Source: Clostridiales bacterium
Lineage (GTDB): Bacteria > Bacillota > Clostridia > Christensenellales > Borkfalkiaceae
Direction: 5' to 3'
Length of the DNA: 64,000 bases
Assembly (NCBI GenBank): GCA_003538975.1
Contig: DPQQ01000010.1
Span: forward strand, 6,598-70,597
The translations under genes and the position numbers were made by a program. Shown piece after piece: positions 44,246 to 53,183 of the stretch (position 1 is its first letter; each line of letters begins with the position of its first letter). The notes under the pieces are model-generated. The model saw only the letters and a list, made by a program, of their open reading frames with translations. It did no database searches and had not been told where the DNA came from.

Positions 44246-45508
44246 ATGAAAACAAAAGCCATAAGAATATACGGCAAAGGCGATCTGAGACTCGAAGAAT
44301 TCGATCTTCCCGCAATCACCGATAACGAAGTTCTGATAAAGGTAATAACGGACAGCCTTTGCATGAGTACGTACAAGGCTCAGCTTCTCGGGGCGGACCA
44401 TGCGAGAGTTCCCGACGACGTTGCGGAAAACCCAACGATGATAGGACACGAAATGTGCGGCATCGTCGAACAGGTCGGTAAAAACTATGCGGATAAGTAT
44501 TATAAGGGCGAAAAGATAGTTCTTCAGCCGGCGCTTCCGCACGGCGAAATGAACACCGTCGGCTATGCGAGAAGATATTGCGGCGGCGACGCTACTTATG
44601 CGATCGTTCCCGAAGATTATATGGCTAACGGCTGCCTTTTAAAGTACGACGGAAACGACTATTTTTCGGGTTCGCTCGCCGAACCGTACAGCTGCGTGAT
44701 AGGCGGCTTCCATGTAAATTATCATTCGAATTTTACCAATCACACCCACGTTATGGGTATTAAAAAGGGCGGCAACTGCGCGCTTCTCGCGGGCGTAGGT
44801 CCCATGGGACTCGGCGCGATAGACTACGCGCTTAACGCAGACGTCCGTCCGGCGGTTCTCACCGTAACCGACATAAACGAAGAACGCCTTAAACGCGCCG
44901 AAGCTATTTTTTCGGCAGAATACGCGGCGGAAAGGGGAGTAAAGCTCGTCTATCTCAATACTTCGGGCGGCGATCCCGTCGGAGATATATTGAGTGTAAC
45001 CGGCGGAAAGGGGTACGACGACGTATTCGTTTATGCGCCCGTAAAAGCCGTTATCGAACAAGCCGACGATATTCTCGGCTTTGACGGATGTATAAACTTT
45101 TTCGCAGGTCCCACCAACAAAAACTTAAAGGCGGAATTCAATTTTTACGACGTTCACTATAACTTTTCGCACGTGGCGGGCAATGCCGGCGGCACCGCAG
45201 CCGATACCGAAGAAGCTTTGAAGATGATGAGCGAAGGAAGACTCGAACCCGCCGTTATGGTAACGCACGTAGGCGGTCTCGATTCGGCGGCGCAGGCTAC
45301 TATCGACCTCGCTTCTCATCCCGCAGGCAAAAAAGTTTGCTATACGCACGTTTCTATGCCGATGACAGCTCTTGCGGATTTCGAAGAATTAGGAAAAACG
45401 GACGAATTCTATAAGACCTTGGACGAACTTTGCAAAAAGCACAAAGGTCTCTGGAACGCCGAAGCCGAAGAATATCTTCTCACTCACGGCAAAAAAATAA
45501 GCGAATAA
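44246..45508 (+). CDS. Zinc-type dehydrogenase, L-sorbose-1-phosphate reductase-like
   Basis: This 420-residue medium-chain dehydrogenase resembles SorE. It opens TKAIRIYGKGDLRLEEFDLP, has DSLCMSTYKAQLLGADH (catalytic-zinc Cys region), PDDVAENPTMIGHEMCG (GHE motif), RRYCGGDATYAIVPEDYM, and a Rossmann fold with GVGPMGLGAIDYAL (about 192-205). SorE enzymes interconvert L-sorbose-1-phosphate and glucitol-6-phosphate with NAD(P)H after PTS uptake. No PTS genes are adjacent, so the polyol actually used is uncertain. CAGGAG precedes the ATG. It is monocistronic between two terminators. Confidence 0.82.
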   Translation: MKTKAIRIYGKGDLRLEEFDLPAITDNEVLIKVITDSLCMSTYKAQLLGADHARVPDDVAENPTMIGHEMCGIVEQVGKNYADKYYKGEKIVLQPALPHGEMNTVGYARRYCGGDATYAIVPEDYMANGCLLKYDGNDYFSGSLAEPYSCVIGGFHVNYHSNFTNHTHVMGIKKGGNCALLAGVGPMGLGAIDYALNADVRPAVLTVTDINEERLKRAEAIFSAEYAAERGVKLVYLNTSGGDPVGDILSVTGGKGYDDVFVYAPVKAVIEQADDILGFDGCINFFAGPTNKNLKAEFNFYDVHYNFSHVAGNAGGTAADTEEALKMMSEGRLEPAVMVTHVGGLDSAAQATIDLASHPAGKKVCYTHVSMPMTALADFEELGKTDEFYKTLDELCKKHKGLWNAEAEEYLLTHGKKISE

Positions 45509-45600
45509 CGATCGGATTATGAATTAAGAATTAAGCAGTTAAAAAGTTTTAATTCAGTACATTTAAGCTTATAAATTCGTCTTAAATAAAAAAACACATT

Positions 45601-45628
45601 AAAACGTCTCTTACCCGGGACGTTTTTT
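45601..45628 (+). terminator. Terminator of the SorE-like gene
   Basis: AAAACGTCTC pairs with GGGACGTTTT (one G-U pair) across TTACCC, then T-run. Confidence 0.85.
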
Positions 45629-45744
45629 ATTACATAAAAATTATAAAAATAAAGACAATATTAAAAAAGGTATCGGAATTTACGTCTGTCGGAACTTGTA
45701 TAACGGCGTTTCGGCGGTAAAGTATGGACGGCTACGGGTAATTT

Positions 45745-46728
45745 ATGGATAAAACGCTTGATAAAAAAGAATATAACGCGGCGCCTGAAAGCGGAAAAAC
45801 GGCGGCGATAAATAACAAAAAGCCTACGGCGGTAAAAAGAGCGGCTTTTACGCTTGCGCTTTCTATTGCGGTATTTTGCGGAATAGGCTTTATAAATACT
45901 ATAAGACCGACCGACATAAAAACAGCGGAAGCGTATTCGCAACCGTTTTACGGAATAAATCCCGTCGAACTAAAACTGATAGGAAAGTTCACCACTTCTT
46001 TTTCAAGCTCGGGCGAAAACAGACGGTACAACATAGCTCTCGCGGCTGAAAGGATAAACGGCGTTTTTATAGAGAGCGGCGAAGCGTTTTCTTTCAACAA
46101 AGCGGTGGGCGAACGCACCGAAAAGAACGGCTTTAAAAACGCAAAAATCATCGAAGCGGGTAAGTTTACCGAAGGTATAGGCGGCGGAGTCTGTCAGGTT
46201 TCGACAACAGTTTACAACGCCGCCGTAAATGCGGGACTTAAGATAAAAGAATATCATCCGCACTCGCTTGCGGTATCTTACGTCAAGCCGTCGTTCGACG
46301 CAATGGTTTCGTACGGGTATGCCGATCTGAAAATAGTAAATCCTACCAAAAATCCCTTTTATATAAAGGCTTACGTGAAAAATTCGAGCGTTACCGTAGA
46401 GTTTTACGGCGAAAATTCGGGTTACACCTATAAAAGAGTGTCAGTCGTTACCGAAACGGTCGCGCCGCCCGAAGAAGAGATTAAAGAAGACGACGGAACT
46501 TACGGTTTAAAAAGCGGCGAAGAAAAGGTGATAAGTTACCCGAAGCCCGGCGTTAAGTCCGAAGCGTACCTTTACAAATACAAAGGTAACAAACTCGTCT
46601 CGAAAACTCTTTTACGCAAGGATTTTTATAAACCCGTCCGCAAAACAATTATAATCGGTAAGCCCGCCGCCTCCGGAAACGAAACTCCTTTATCTACCGC
46701 GCTACCGCGGAAGAACAAATATAATTAA
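45745..46728 (+). CDS. VanW-family membrane-anchored protein
   Basis: At 327 residues this has a cytosolic basic start, one membrane segment (about 33-50), then a VanW domain with the diagnostic runs SFNKAVGERTEKNGFKNA and GIGGGVCQVSTTVYNAA (about 114-160), EYHPHSLAVSYVKPSFDAMV and NPTKNPFYIKAYV. The C-terminal 80 residues are beta-rich and basic and may be a G5-like module (EEKVISYPKPGVKSEAYLY). VanW proteins are common in Firmicutes cell envelopes; the name comes from vancomycin clusters, but the activity is unknown. There are no other van genes here, so resistance should not be inferred. The ribosome binding site is weak. Confidence 0.85.
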   Translation: MDKTLDKKEYNAAPESGKTAAINNKKPTAVKRAAFTLALSIAVFCGIGFINTIRPTDIKTAEAYSQPFYGINPVELKLIGKFTTSFSSSGENRRYNIALAAERINGVFIESGEAFSFNKAVGERTEKNGFKNAKIIEAGKFTEGIGGGVCQVSTTVYNAAVNAGLKIKEYHPHSLAVSYVKPSFDAMVSYGYADLKIVNPTKNPFYIKAYVKNSSVTVEFYGENSGYTYKRVSVVTETVAPPEEEIKEDDGTYGLKSGEEKVISYPKPGVKSEAYLYKYKGNKLVSKTLLRKDFYKPVRKTIIIGKPAASGNETPLSTALPRKNKYN

Positions 46729-46830
46729 GCGATCCGACCGATACTTGAGATAACACACCGAAAAATACATTTTACAGTCAAAAATTCAGAAATCTAACCC
46801 TTAACTTACGGTATTACCCGTAATAAGCCC

Positions 46831-46873
46831 GTCAAGCCGACTAAAAATAAAAAACGGCTTGACTTTTATTTTT
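46831..46873 (+). terminator. Terminator of the VanW gene
   Basis: GTCAAGCCG (46831-46839) pairs with CGGCTTGAC (46855-46863) across an A-rich 15-base loop, then a T-rich tail. Confidence 0.8.
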
Positions 46874-46956
46874 TTGTTTTTTAATATTAACTTGAAGAAC
46901 GTTCGGTTTATTAAAAGGCGGACGGAATTTTAAGTTTAAACAAAAAGGGAAATAAA

Positions 46957-48201
46957 ATGAGTAAAATTTTAACGGTTGCGGCGATAGGTCTCGGCGGAAG
47001 AGGATGGAATTATACGAGCGTAATGAAGGCGGAAAAAGACAAATTCAAAGTAGTCGCAGGCTGCGATCTTATAAAAGAAAAGCGTGAAAATTTCCGTAAA
47101 AACTTCGGGCTGACAAACTTCGACGTATTTGAGTCGGAAGACGAATTTTTCAAAAAAAGACGGGCGGACGTTCTTATCGTAGCGACGCAGGACGGCGACC
47201 ACGTGAGACACGCGATAAAAGGTCTCGGACTCGGCTACGACATTCTGTGCGAAAAGCCTATATCCAATAATTTGGAAGATTGCTTCAGACTTTTAGAGGC
47301 GCAAAAAAAGTACGGCAAAAAGATTATGGTCTGCCACGTTCTGAGATACGCGCCGGCATTCAGAAAAGCAAAAGAAATTCTTGACGCCGGTTTGATCGGC
47401 GAACTTATAACGATAGACGATATCGAACAGGTACAGTATCTTCATCAGGCGCACAGCTTCGTAAGGGGTAACTGGCGTAAAAAAGAAGAAACTTCGCCTA
47501 TGATTTTGCAAAAATGCTGTCACGATCTCGATCTTTTGCAGTGGTTCGCAAATTCGGGTTGCGAAGAAATTTCTTCTTTAGGCGATCTCAGATTTTTTAT
47601 CCCGAAAAACCGTCCCGAAGGATCTGCGGAAAGATGTATGGACTGCAAATATGTTCATACGTGCGAATACAGCGCGTACGAAGCGTATATAACAAAAAAG
47701 TTCTGGGGAAGATTCGCCGTCCTTAACGGACTTGACGATACCGACGAAAACGTGATAGAATGTTTAAAAACAGGACCTTACGGAAGATGCGTTTTCTGCT
47801 CGGATAACGACGTCGTCGATAACGAAATCGTTATGATGCGGTTTAATAACAAGATCACGGCGAATTTAAGAATGACGGCTTTCACCGCAAATGGCGGAAG
47901 AATACTTCACTTTTACGGCAGCCGGGGCGAACTCGAACTTAACGAAGAAGAAGGCGCGCTGAAACTTAAAAGATTCGGCTCGGAACCCGAAATAATACCT
48001 ATTTCGTCGCTTACCGACGCGCAGTCGGGGCACGGCGGCGGTGATACCGGTACGGTAAACGCATTTTACGACTACGTTACGGGAAGCTCCGACGGCGAAA
48101 CCGTTTTAGAAAAGTCTATCGAAAGTCATCTTATGGCGTTCGCCGCGGAAGAATCGAGATTACGCGGCGGCGAAATGCTTAAAATAGACCATAAAAAATA
48201 A
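46957..48201 (+). CDS. Gfo/Idh/MocA-family oxidoreductase
   Basis: This 414-residue protein has an N-terminal NAD(P)-binding fold (AAIGLGGRGWNY), ILCEKPISNNLEDC (the EKP motif, about 93-98), and a C-terminal alpha/beta substrate domain (MILQKCCHDLDLLQWF with the catalytic HD pair). A Cys-rich insertion (CMDCKYVHTCEYSAY and CVFCSDNDVVDNE, about 228-290) probably binds zinc, as in a known subgroup of this family. Such enzymes oxidise or reduce sugars and cyclitols. The substrate is unknown. The ABC exporter gene follows at 39 bp and may be co-transcribed. Confidence 0.87.
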   Translation: MSKILTVAAIGLGGRGWNYTSVMKAEKDKFKVVAGCDLIKEKRENFRKNFGLTNFDVFESEDEFFKKRRADVLIVATQDGDHVRHAIKGLGLGYDILCEKPISNNLEDCFRLLEAQKKYGKKIMVCHVLRYAPAFRKAKEILDAGLIGELITIDDIEQVQYLHQAHSFVRGNWRKKEETSPMILQKCCHDLDLLQWFANSGCEEISSLGDLRFFIPKNRPEGSAERCMDCKYVHTCEYSAYEAYITKKFWGRFAVLNGLDDTDENVIECLKTGPYGRCVFCSDNDVVDNEIVMMRFNNKITANLRMTAFTANGGRILHFYGSRGELELNEEEGALKLKRFGSEPEIIPISSLTDAQSGHGGGDTGTVNAFYDYVTGSSDGETVLEKSIESHLMAFAAEESRLRGGEMLKIDHKK

Positions 48202-48240
48202 TTCCGCAGTCTTGTTTTAATAAAAAATAAAGGCGGCATC

Positions 48241-49965
48241 ATGCTCAAAAGATTTATACATTATTATAAACCGCACAAAAAGCTTTTTATCACGGACATG
48301 CTGGCGTCGCTTCTCGTGGCGGCGATAGGCGTGGCGTACCCTATAATAACGCGTACGATGATAAAAACTCTCGGGGCGGAAGATTTTACGGTAAAATTTA
48401 TTCTGATCTTCGGCGGAACGCTGTTGGGTTTGTACGTTTTAAGGATGCTTCTCAATTACTTCATACAGTATTACGGGCATTATATGGGCGTGCAGATGCA
48501 GGCGGAAATGCGGACGGACTTATTTAAGAAGCTTGAAAAACTCCCGTATTCTTTTTACGACAATAACGAAACGGGCAAGATAATGACGAGAATAACTTCC
48601 GACCTTTTCGAAGTATCCGAACTCGCTCACCACGGGCCCGAAAATCTTATTATTTCTTCGATAACGGTTATAGGCGCGTTCGTATATCTTTGCACGATAA
48701 ACTGGAAGCTCACTTTAATAATATTTTTATGCGCTCCGCTTATACTTTTACTCTCGTTTTTCACCCGTAAAAAGATGAAAAAGGCTTTCAAAAAAAGAAG
48801 AGAGTCTAACGCCGTTATAAACGCCGCGGTCGAATCGAGCATTTCCGGCGTAAGGGTTACAAAAGCCTTCAACAACGCAAAGGTCGAAGAAGAAAAGTTC
48901 GAAGTCGGCAACGAGCAGTTCAAAAAAGCGAGTAAAGAAGCCTATAAGGCGATGGCGGAATTCCATTCGGCGAACTCTTTCGTAAGCGACGTATTCAACG
49001 TTATAATTTTAATCGCCGGCGGAATTTTTTTGTACTTTCAGTCGATAGACGTTGCGGACTATACGGCGTTTATGGTTTCGATAAGTCTGCTTATAACTCC
49101 GTTCATGACGCTAATAAACTTTACCGAACAGTTCCAGAACGGCGTTTCGGGCTTTGAAAGATTTATCGAAATAATGGACGAACCTGTCGAAGAAGACAAA
49201 AAAGACGCATACCCCTTGGAAAACGTGAAGGGCGGCATAGAATTCAAAAACGTAACCTATTCATATGAAGGCGGAAAAGAAGTTCTCGATAATATAAGCT
49301 TTAAAATAGCTCCCGGCGAGACTTTCGCTCTGGTCGGACCTTCCGGAGGCGGCAAAACGACGGTGTGCCACCTTATCCCGAGATTTTACAACATAAATCA
49401 GGGCGAAATTTTAATAGACGGCAACAACGTCGCCGACGTTACGATGGAATCTTTAAGAGATAAAATCGGTATAGTTCAGCAGGATATTTATCTTTTCAAC
49501 GCTTCCGTTAAAGAAAATATATTGTACGGCAGACCGACCGCCACCGACGAAGAGGTTGTAAACGCCGCAAAGCGCGCCAACATACACGACTATATTCTGA
49601 CTTTACCCGAAGGCTACGATACCGTCATAGGGGAAAGGAGCGTAAGACTTTCGGGCGGACAAAAGCAGAGGCTTTCAATCGCGAGAGTGTTCTTAAAAGA
49701 TCCGCCGATACTTATTCTCGACGAAGCGACTTCCGCTCTCGACAACGTAACGGAAACGCTTATACAAAAAGCTCTCGACGATTTGTCCGAAGGAAGAACT
49801 ACCATAGTGGTCGCTCACAGACTTTCGACGATTAAAAACGCGGACGAAATAGCCGTCGTTTCGGACGGGAAAATAGTCGAACAGGGAACGCACGACGAAC
49901 TCGTGAAAAAGGGCGGCGAGTATTATAAACTTTACGCCGCGCAGAAAAACAAATACGATTTATAA
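48241..49965 (+). CDS. ABC exporter, fused membrane and ATPase domains
   Basis: The 574-residue half-transporter has six membrane spans in residues 1-310 and a nucleotide-binding domain at ~335-574. That domain carries Walker A GPSGGGKTTVCHL, the Q-loop in IGIVQQDIYLFNASV, signature LSGGQKQRLSIAR, Walker B ILILDEATSALD and H-loop VAHRLSTI. This is the MsbA/BmrA-like exporter type (lipids, drugs or peptides), which works as a dimer. Only one half-transporter gene is present, so it is most likely a homodimer. Its ribosome binding site is AAAGGCGG. It shares a transcript unit with the upstream oxidoreductase (39 bp) and ends at a strong terminator. Confidence 0.93.
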   Translation: MLKRFIHYYKPHKKLFITDMLASLLVAAIGVAYPIITRTMIKTLGAEDFTVKFILIFGGTLLGLYVLRMLLNYFIQYYGHYMGVQMQAEMRTDLFKKLEKLPYSFYDNNETGKIMTRITSDLFEVSELAHHGPENLIISSITVIGAFVYLCTINWKLTLIIFLCAPLILLLSFFTRKKMKKAFKKRRESNAVINAAVESSISGVRVTKAFNNAKVEEEKFEVGNEQFKKASKEAYKAMAEFHSANSFVSDVFNVIILIAGGIFLYFQSIDVADYTAFMVSISLLITPFMTLINFTEQFQNGVSGFERFIEIMDEPVEEDKKDAYPLENVKGGIEFKNVTYSYEGGKEVLDNISFKIAPGETFALVGPSGGGKTTVCHLIPRFYNINQGEILIDGNNVADVTMESLRDKIGIVQQDIYLFNASVKENILYGRPTATDEEVVNAAKRANIHDYILTLPEGYDTVIGERSVRLSGGQKQRLSIARVFLKDPPILILDEATSALDNVTETLIQKALDDLSEGRTTIVVAHRLSTIKNADEIAVVSDGKIVEQGTHDELVKKGGEYYKLYAAQKNKYDL

Positions 49966-50037
49966 ACGCCGCCGGCTTATAATGCGGAACGTTTATAAAT
50001 TTATAAAAGATATATTAAACTTAAATAAATCATACAA

Positions 50038-50070
50038 AAAAAGGTTTGCGGAACATCCGCAAACCTTTTT
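50038..50070. terminator. Bidirectional terminator, overlaps the GNAT stop codon
   Basis: A 14-bp perfect stem (50038-50051 with 50057-50070) with loop AACAT. The minus-strand GNAT gene stops at 50069-50071, inside the foot of the stem. Confidence 0.92.
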
Positions 50071-50983
50071 AGTTTTCGATATATTTATAAAGAACAAATT
50101 TGTCTTCGTCACCTTCTTTAAAGCAATCGTTTATAATCGGTTTGTTTCCTATTGAAACCCTTCTGTAAAAGTCTTCATATTTTGTCCATTCCACGCTTTC
50201 GTAACCGATTTTAACTAATCCGAGACTTTCGAGCAGCTTGCATGAAGCGACGTTTTCTTTTAACGGTCTGTCTATAATCGGTTTGTTTCCTATTGAAACT
50301 CTTCTGTAAACGTCGTTGTATTTTGTCCATTCCACGCTTTTGATTTTCTTGTTTTTTATATTTTCGATTATGCACTTGCACGCTTCTTTGGCAAAACCTT
50401 TCCGTCTGTATTCGGGCATGATATAGTAATCGAAAGACCAAAAATCTTTGTATGCGTTTACGCAGATAAATCCGATCAGTTTAGACTTTCCGTCCGGACA
50501 ACGAAGATGAATAGCGTAAGCGTTCGGGGTGTACTCAAAGCTTTTTAACAATTCTTCGTCGCTTGACGGAGATAAATTAAAATACTTAAAAGTCGGATCA
50601 TCTTTTGCGACGTCATATATAAAAATGAAGTCAACACAGTCGAAATCGCAAATCCAAAGTCTTTCGGTATAAAAATCGGGAGATATACGGTATTTTAAGT
50701 CCTCTACGTCTTTATAAGCTTTTATTCTTTTGCTGATAAATTTTTTTAACAAAGGGTAATTTTCGAACTTCGGTAAATCTTCGATTTTGTCTAAGCAATC
50801 TACAATAAGCCAGTGCGGTAGCCCCTCGCTCATATTAAGACAATTCACGACTAAAGCTTCTATGTCGATAAGATTCCATAACTTTGATTTATCTTTTTCG
50901 GTTTTTAAATAATTTTCGACGGCGGATAACTTGTCGTTATCGGAAGAAAATATATATTTTGCCAGTTCTGTTACGTCTGTCAT
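50069..50983 (-). CDS. GNAT acetyltransferase with an internal duplication
   Basis: This 304-residue protein has a helical N-terminal region (1-95) and a GNAT domain (about 97-300). The acetyl-CoA site is YRRKGFAKEACKCIIENI (about 193-210), preceded by the strand WSFDYYIMPE. The C-terminal part holds two near-identical 22-23-residue stretches containing SVEWTKY and YRRVSIGNKPII, 47 residues apart. LKENVASCKLLESLGLVKIGY lies between them, as expected for the end of a GNAT fold. The substrate is unknown. It starts 29 bp after the LRR lipoprotein gene on the same strand and probably shares its transcript. Confidence 0.82.
   Translation of the reverse strand: MTDVTELAKYIFSSDNDKLSAVENYLKTEKDKSKLWNLIDIEALVVNCLNMSEGLPHWLIVDCLDKIEDLPKFENYPLLKKFISKRIKAYKDVEDLKYRISPDFYTERLWICDFDCVDFIFIYDVAKDDPTFKYFNLSPSSDEELLKSFEYTPNAYAIHLRCPDGKSKLIGFICVNAYKDFWSFDYYIMPEYRRKGFAKEACKCIIENIKNKKIKSVEWTKYNDVYRRVSIGNKPIIDRPLKENVASCKLLESLGLVKIGYESVEWTKYEDFYRRVSIGNKPIINDCFKEGDEDKFVLYKYIEN
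50132..50199 (-). repeat. Internal repeat copy B in the GNAT gene
   Basis: A 68-bp segment matches copy A (50273-50340) at 63 positions with no gaps. The offset is 141 bp, exactly 47 codons, so the reading frame is kept. Confidence 0.9.
50273..50340 (-). repeat. Internal repeat copy A in the GNAT gene
   Basis: Partner of copy B. Copy A comes first in the coding direction and flows into the normal GNAT C-terminal helix (LKENVASCKLLESLG), so it is probably the original position. Confidence 0.9.
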
Positions 50984-51012
50984 ACAACACCTGCCTTGAT
51001 TTTATTTTTCGT

Positions 51013-51741
51013 TTATTTTTGATTTACGCTTTTTATTACATCGACAAAGATCTTTTCGGCGGATAAAAACTCATCGTTGCCGCTTTCTACGGTTATAGAA
51101 TTAAATTCTTCTTCGCCCGAATATATGTAAATTTTGCTTAAAGAAGAGCAACCCTTAAAGGCGTTTTTGCCTATGTGTTTTAAGTTGTAAATTCTTACCG
51201 AAGTAAGCGTTCCGTCGCCGCAAAACGCTTCTTCGCCGATCGTTTCAACGCCGTAAATCGTGGCGGAAAGCATGCCGAGAACGTTTTTGAATGCTCTGTC
51301 TTTTATTACCGTCGTAGTCATCGGGAGAGAAATACTCTTAAACGACAGGTTTGAAAACGCATCTTCTTCAACGGCGGTTACGGCGTATTCTTTATAATAG
51401 GCGGGTATTACGAAGGACTTCGCCGCATAATAAAAGTCGCCCGTGTTTTTAGTAACGGTAGCCGTTCCGCTTTCGTCGTCGGTATCGAATTTCAGTTTAC
51501 CCGCTATCGTTTTACCGCATATTCCGCACTCGTCTCCGCCGCCGTTTACGTGCCATTCGGGCGGAAGAAGTTTATCGTAGCTTTTCCCGCAGAAGTCGCA
51601 TTTATAATGCTTTACTCCGAACGTTTCGCATCCCGGCGCGAGAGTAGTCGTTCCGAGATAGCGGTGGTCGCACTTGCAACCGGACAGCGGAAAAAGCGTA
51701 AATACGGCGGCAATTGCGATCGCCGCAAATTTTTTAAACAA
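51013..51741 (-). CDS. Leucine-rich-repeat lipoprotein with CxxC knuckles
   Basis: The 242-residue product starts at a TTG (51739-51741), supported by GGAGA six bases upstream; no ATG fits. The signal peptide ends at lipobox LSGC (Cys at residue 21). The mature N-terminus has a His/Cys region (CKCDHRYLG, YKCDFCGKSYD, DECGICGK) that may bind zinc. Residues ~110-220 are BspA-type LRR_5 repeats (VTAVEEDAFSNLSFKSISLP, IKDRAFKNV, IGEEAFCG, IGKNAFKGCSSL). Such proteins are surface-exposed and mediate binding; the target is unknown. It is probably the first gene of a pair with the GNAT gene. Confidence 0.85.
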   Translation of the reverse strand: MFKKFAAIAIAAVFTLFPLSGCKCDHRYLGTTTLAPGCETFGVKHYKCDFCGKSYDKLLPPEWHVNGGGDECGICGKTIAGKLKFDTDDESGTATVTKNTGDFYYAAKSFVIPAYYKEYAVTAVEEDAFSNLSFKSISLPMTTTVIKDRAFKNVLGMLSATIYGVETIGEEAFCGDGTLTSVRIYNLKHIGKNAFKGCSSLSKIYIYSGEEEFNSITVESGNDEFLSAEKIFVDVIKSVNQK

Positions 51742-51763
51742 AATAATTCTCCGCGCGTTTAGT

Positions 51764-51779
51764 GACGGACTTGTCCGTC
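51764..51779. repeat. Perfect inverted repeat at the transcript start
   Basis: GACGGAC-TT-GTCCGTC, 7-bp arms. It lies a few bases after the -10 box of the LRR lipoprotein promoter, where transcription should begin, so it is either an operator or a 5'-end hairpin. Confidence 0.7.
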
Positions 51780-51786
51780 CGATTTA

Positions 51787-51815
51787 ATTTTATAACTTTT
51801 TATCGCAAAAAGCAA
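51787..51815 (-). promoter_or_regulatory. Promoter for the LRR lipoprotein gene
   Basis: On the minus strand: TTGCTT (51810-51815), 17-bp spacer, TAAAAT (51787-51792). Confidence 0.6.
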
Positions 51816-51852
51816 TGCCTGTCCGACAAATTCCGCCGGATTTTGACAAAAT

Positions 51853-51875
51853 AAAAGGCTCCGTAGCAGAGCCTT
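51853..51875 (-). terminator. Terminator of the RlmI-type gene
   Basis: On the minus strand AAGGCTC pairs with GAGCCTT across 7 bases, followed by a T-rich run. Confidence 0.85.
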
Positions 51876-51894
51876 AAAAATTAAAATCAAAAAA

Positions 51895-53067
51895 TTATAA
51901 AACGTTCAGTACGAAAAATTTAAGATACATGCTTTCGTCGTCGTTTATAAGGGACGGGTGATCGGCGCCCTGAATCTTCATTTCGGCGATTCTTATTCTT
52001 CTCCCGGATTCCGCAGCCGCTTCCGAAAGCATTTTCGAGAACAGGGGAAGAGTCATATAGTGCGAGCAGGACGAAGTTATCAGAAATCCGCCCGGTCTTA
52101 CTATCTTCATACCTAAAACGTTTATATCTTTATAGCCTTTGTACGCGTCTTTTACCTCCGCCGCCGTTTTACAGAAAGCCGGCGGATCGAGAATAACAGT
52201 ATCGAAGCTCTTCTTTTCCTTTTTGAACGTTCTTAAAACTTCGAAAACGTCTCCCGCAAGCGTCGTTACGTTGGTAAATCCGTTTATCTCGGCGTTGCGT
52301 TTAACCTGCGAAAGAGCAAAATTCGATATGTCGCACGCCGTAACGCTTTTCGCTCCGGCTGCCGCCGCGTTCATCGAAAATCCGCCGCTGTTACAGAAGC
52401 AGTCGAGAACTTCGGCGTCTTTCGAATATCTTCTTACGGCGTAGCGGTTATCCTTCTGATCTAAAAAGTAACCGGTTTTTTGTCCGTTTCTGACGTCGAC
52501 GAGCATTTTAATGCCGTTTTCGTTTATTTCGATATTTTCCGGAACTTCGCCGTAAATAACTCCCGTTTTTTCGGGGAGACCTTCTTTTTTGATTACGGCG
52601 GAGTCGCTTCTTTCGTAAATGCCTTTGGGGGAGAATATCTTTATAAGCGAATTTATAATCGCCTCGCGGTTAATTTCTGCCGAGAGCGCGACTATCTGAA
52701 CCGAAAGATAATCGCCGTACTTGTCTACGACAAGCCCCGGCATGTTGTCCGCTTCCGAAAATACGGCTCTGAAAGAATTATCGTAGCCGAGTTTTTTACG
52801 GTAATTCACAGCGGAGAGAATAGTTTCGTAAAAAAAGTTTTCGTCTATTACTTCGGATTCGTTTCTCGAAATTATCCTTACGAGTATTTTGGAAAGGTGG
52901 TTGATAAAGCCTCTCCCGATAAATCTTCCGTCTGCGCTTCTGACCGTACACAGACTGCCGTTTTTATCTTTGCCTTCGATTTTCAAGATTTCGTTGGCGT
53001 AAACCCACGGATGCCCCGAAATTATTCTTTTTTCTTCGCCTTTTTTAAGATAAAGCGTATAAGCCAT
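51895..53067 (-). CDS. RlmI-type 23S rRNA methyltransferase with PUA domain
   Basis: At 390 residues this matches the PUA-class I methyltransferase group that includes RlmI. It has an N-terminal PUA domain (GEEKRIISGHPWVYANEI, RGFINHLSKILVRI), a central region with FSEADNMPGLVVDKYG, and a SAM fold (EVLDCFCNSGGFSMNAAAAGA; ACDIS; VILDPPAF with the DPPA catalytic motif). It ends with LITSSCSHYM. RlmI methylates C1962 of 23S rRNA at carbon 5. The E. coli target cannot be assumed, but the motif order fits. It is monocistronic with its own promoter and terminator. Confidence 0.9.
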   Translation of the reverse strand: MAYTLYLKKGEEKRIISGHPWVYANEILKIEGKDKNGSLCTVRSADGRFIGRGFINHLSKILVRIISRNESEVIDENFFYETILSAVNYRKKLGYDNSFRAVFSEADNMPGLVVDKYGDYLSVQIVALSAEINREAIINSLIKIFSPKGIYERSDSAVIKKEGLPEKTGVIYGEVPENIEINENGIKMLVDVRNGQKTGYFLDQKDNRYAVRRYSKDAEVLDCFCNSGGFSMNAAAAGAKSVTACDISNFALSQVKRNAEINGFTNVTTLAGDVFEVLRTFKKEKKSFDTVILDPPAFCKTAAEVKDAYKGYKDINVLGMKIVRPGGFLITSSCSHYMTLPLFSKMLSEAAAESGRRIRIAEMKIQGADHPSLINDDESMYLKFFVLNVL

Positions 53068-53100
53068 ATTGTTTTTACCTTTTATTGTATCGTTACGGCT

Positions 53101-53129
53101 ATTATATCAATTTTTTATAAAAAAATCAA
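53101..53129 (-). promoter_or_regulatory. Promoter for the RlmI-type gene
   Basis: On the minus strand: TTGATT (53124-53129), 17-bp spacer, TATAAT (53101-53106). Confidence 0.7.
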
Positions 53130-53183
53130 ACCGCTGTTATAAAATGTGACAGCATTTTCGGCTTTATAAATTCAAGATAACTA

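Noticed and set aside
45500..45600. AT-rich stretch with repeated GAATTAA, possibly a MITE end
   Set aside because: No inverted repeats, target duplication or second copy can be seen in the window.
45745..46728. Vancomycin resistance from a VanW-family gene
   Set aside because: VanW proteins are common in Firmicutes envelopes, and no vanHAX or regulatory genes are nearby.
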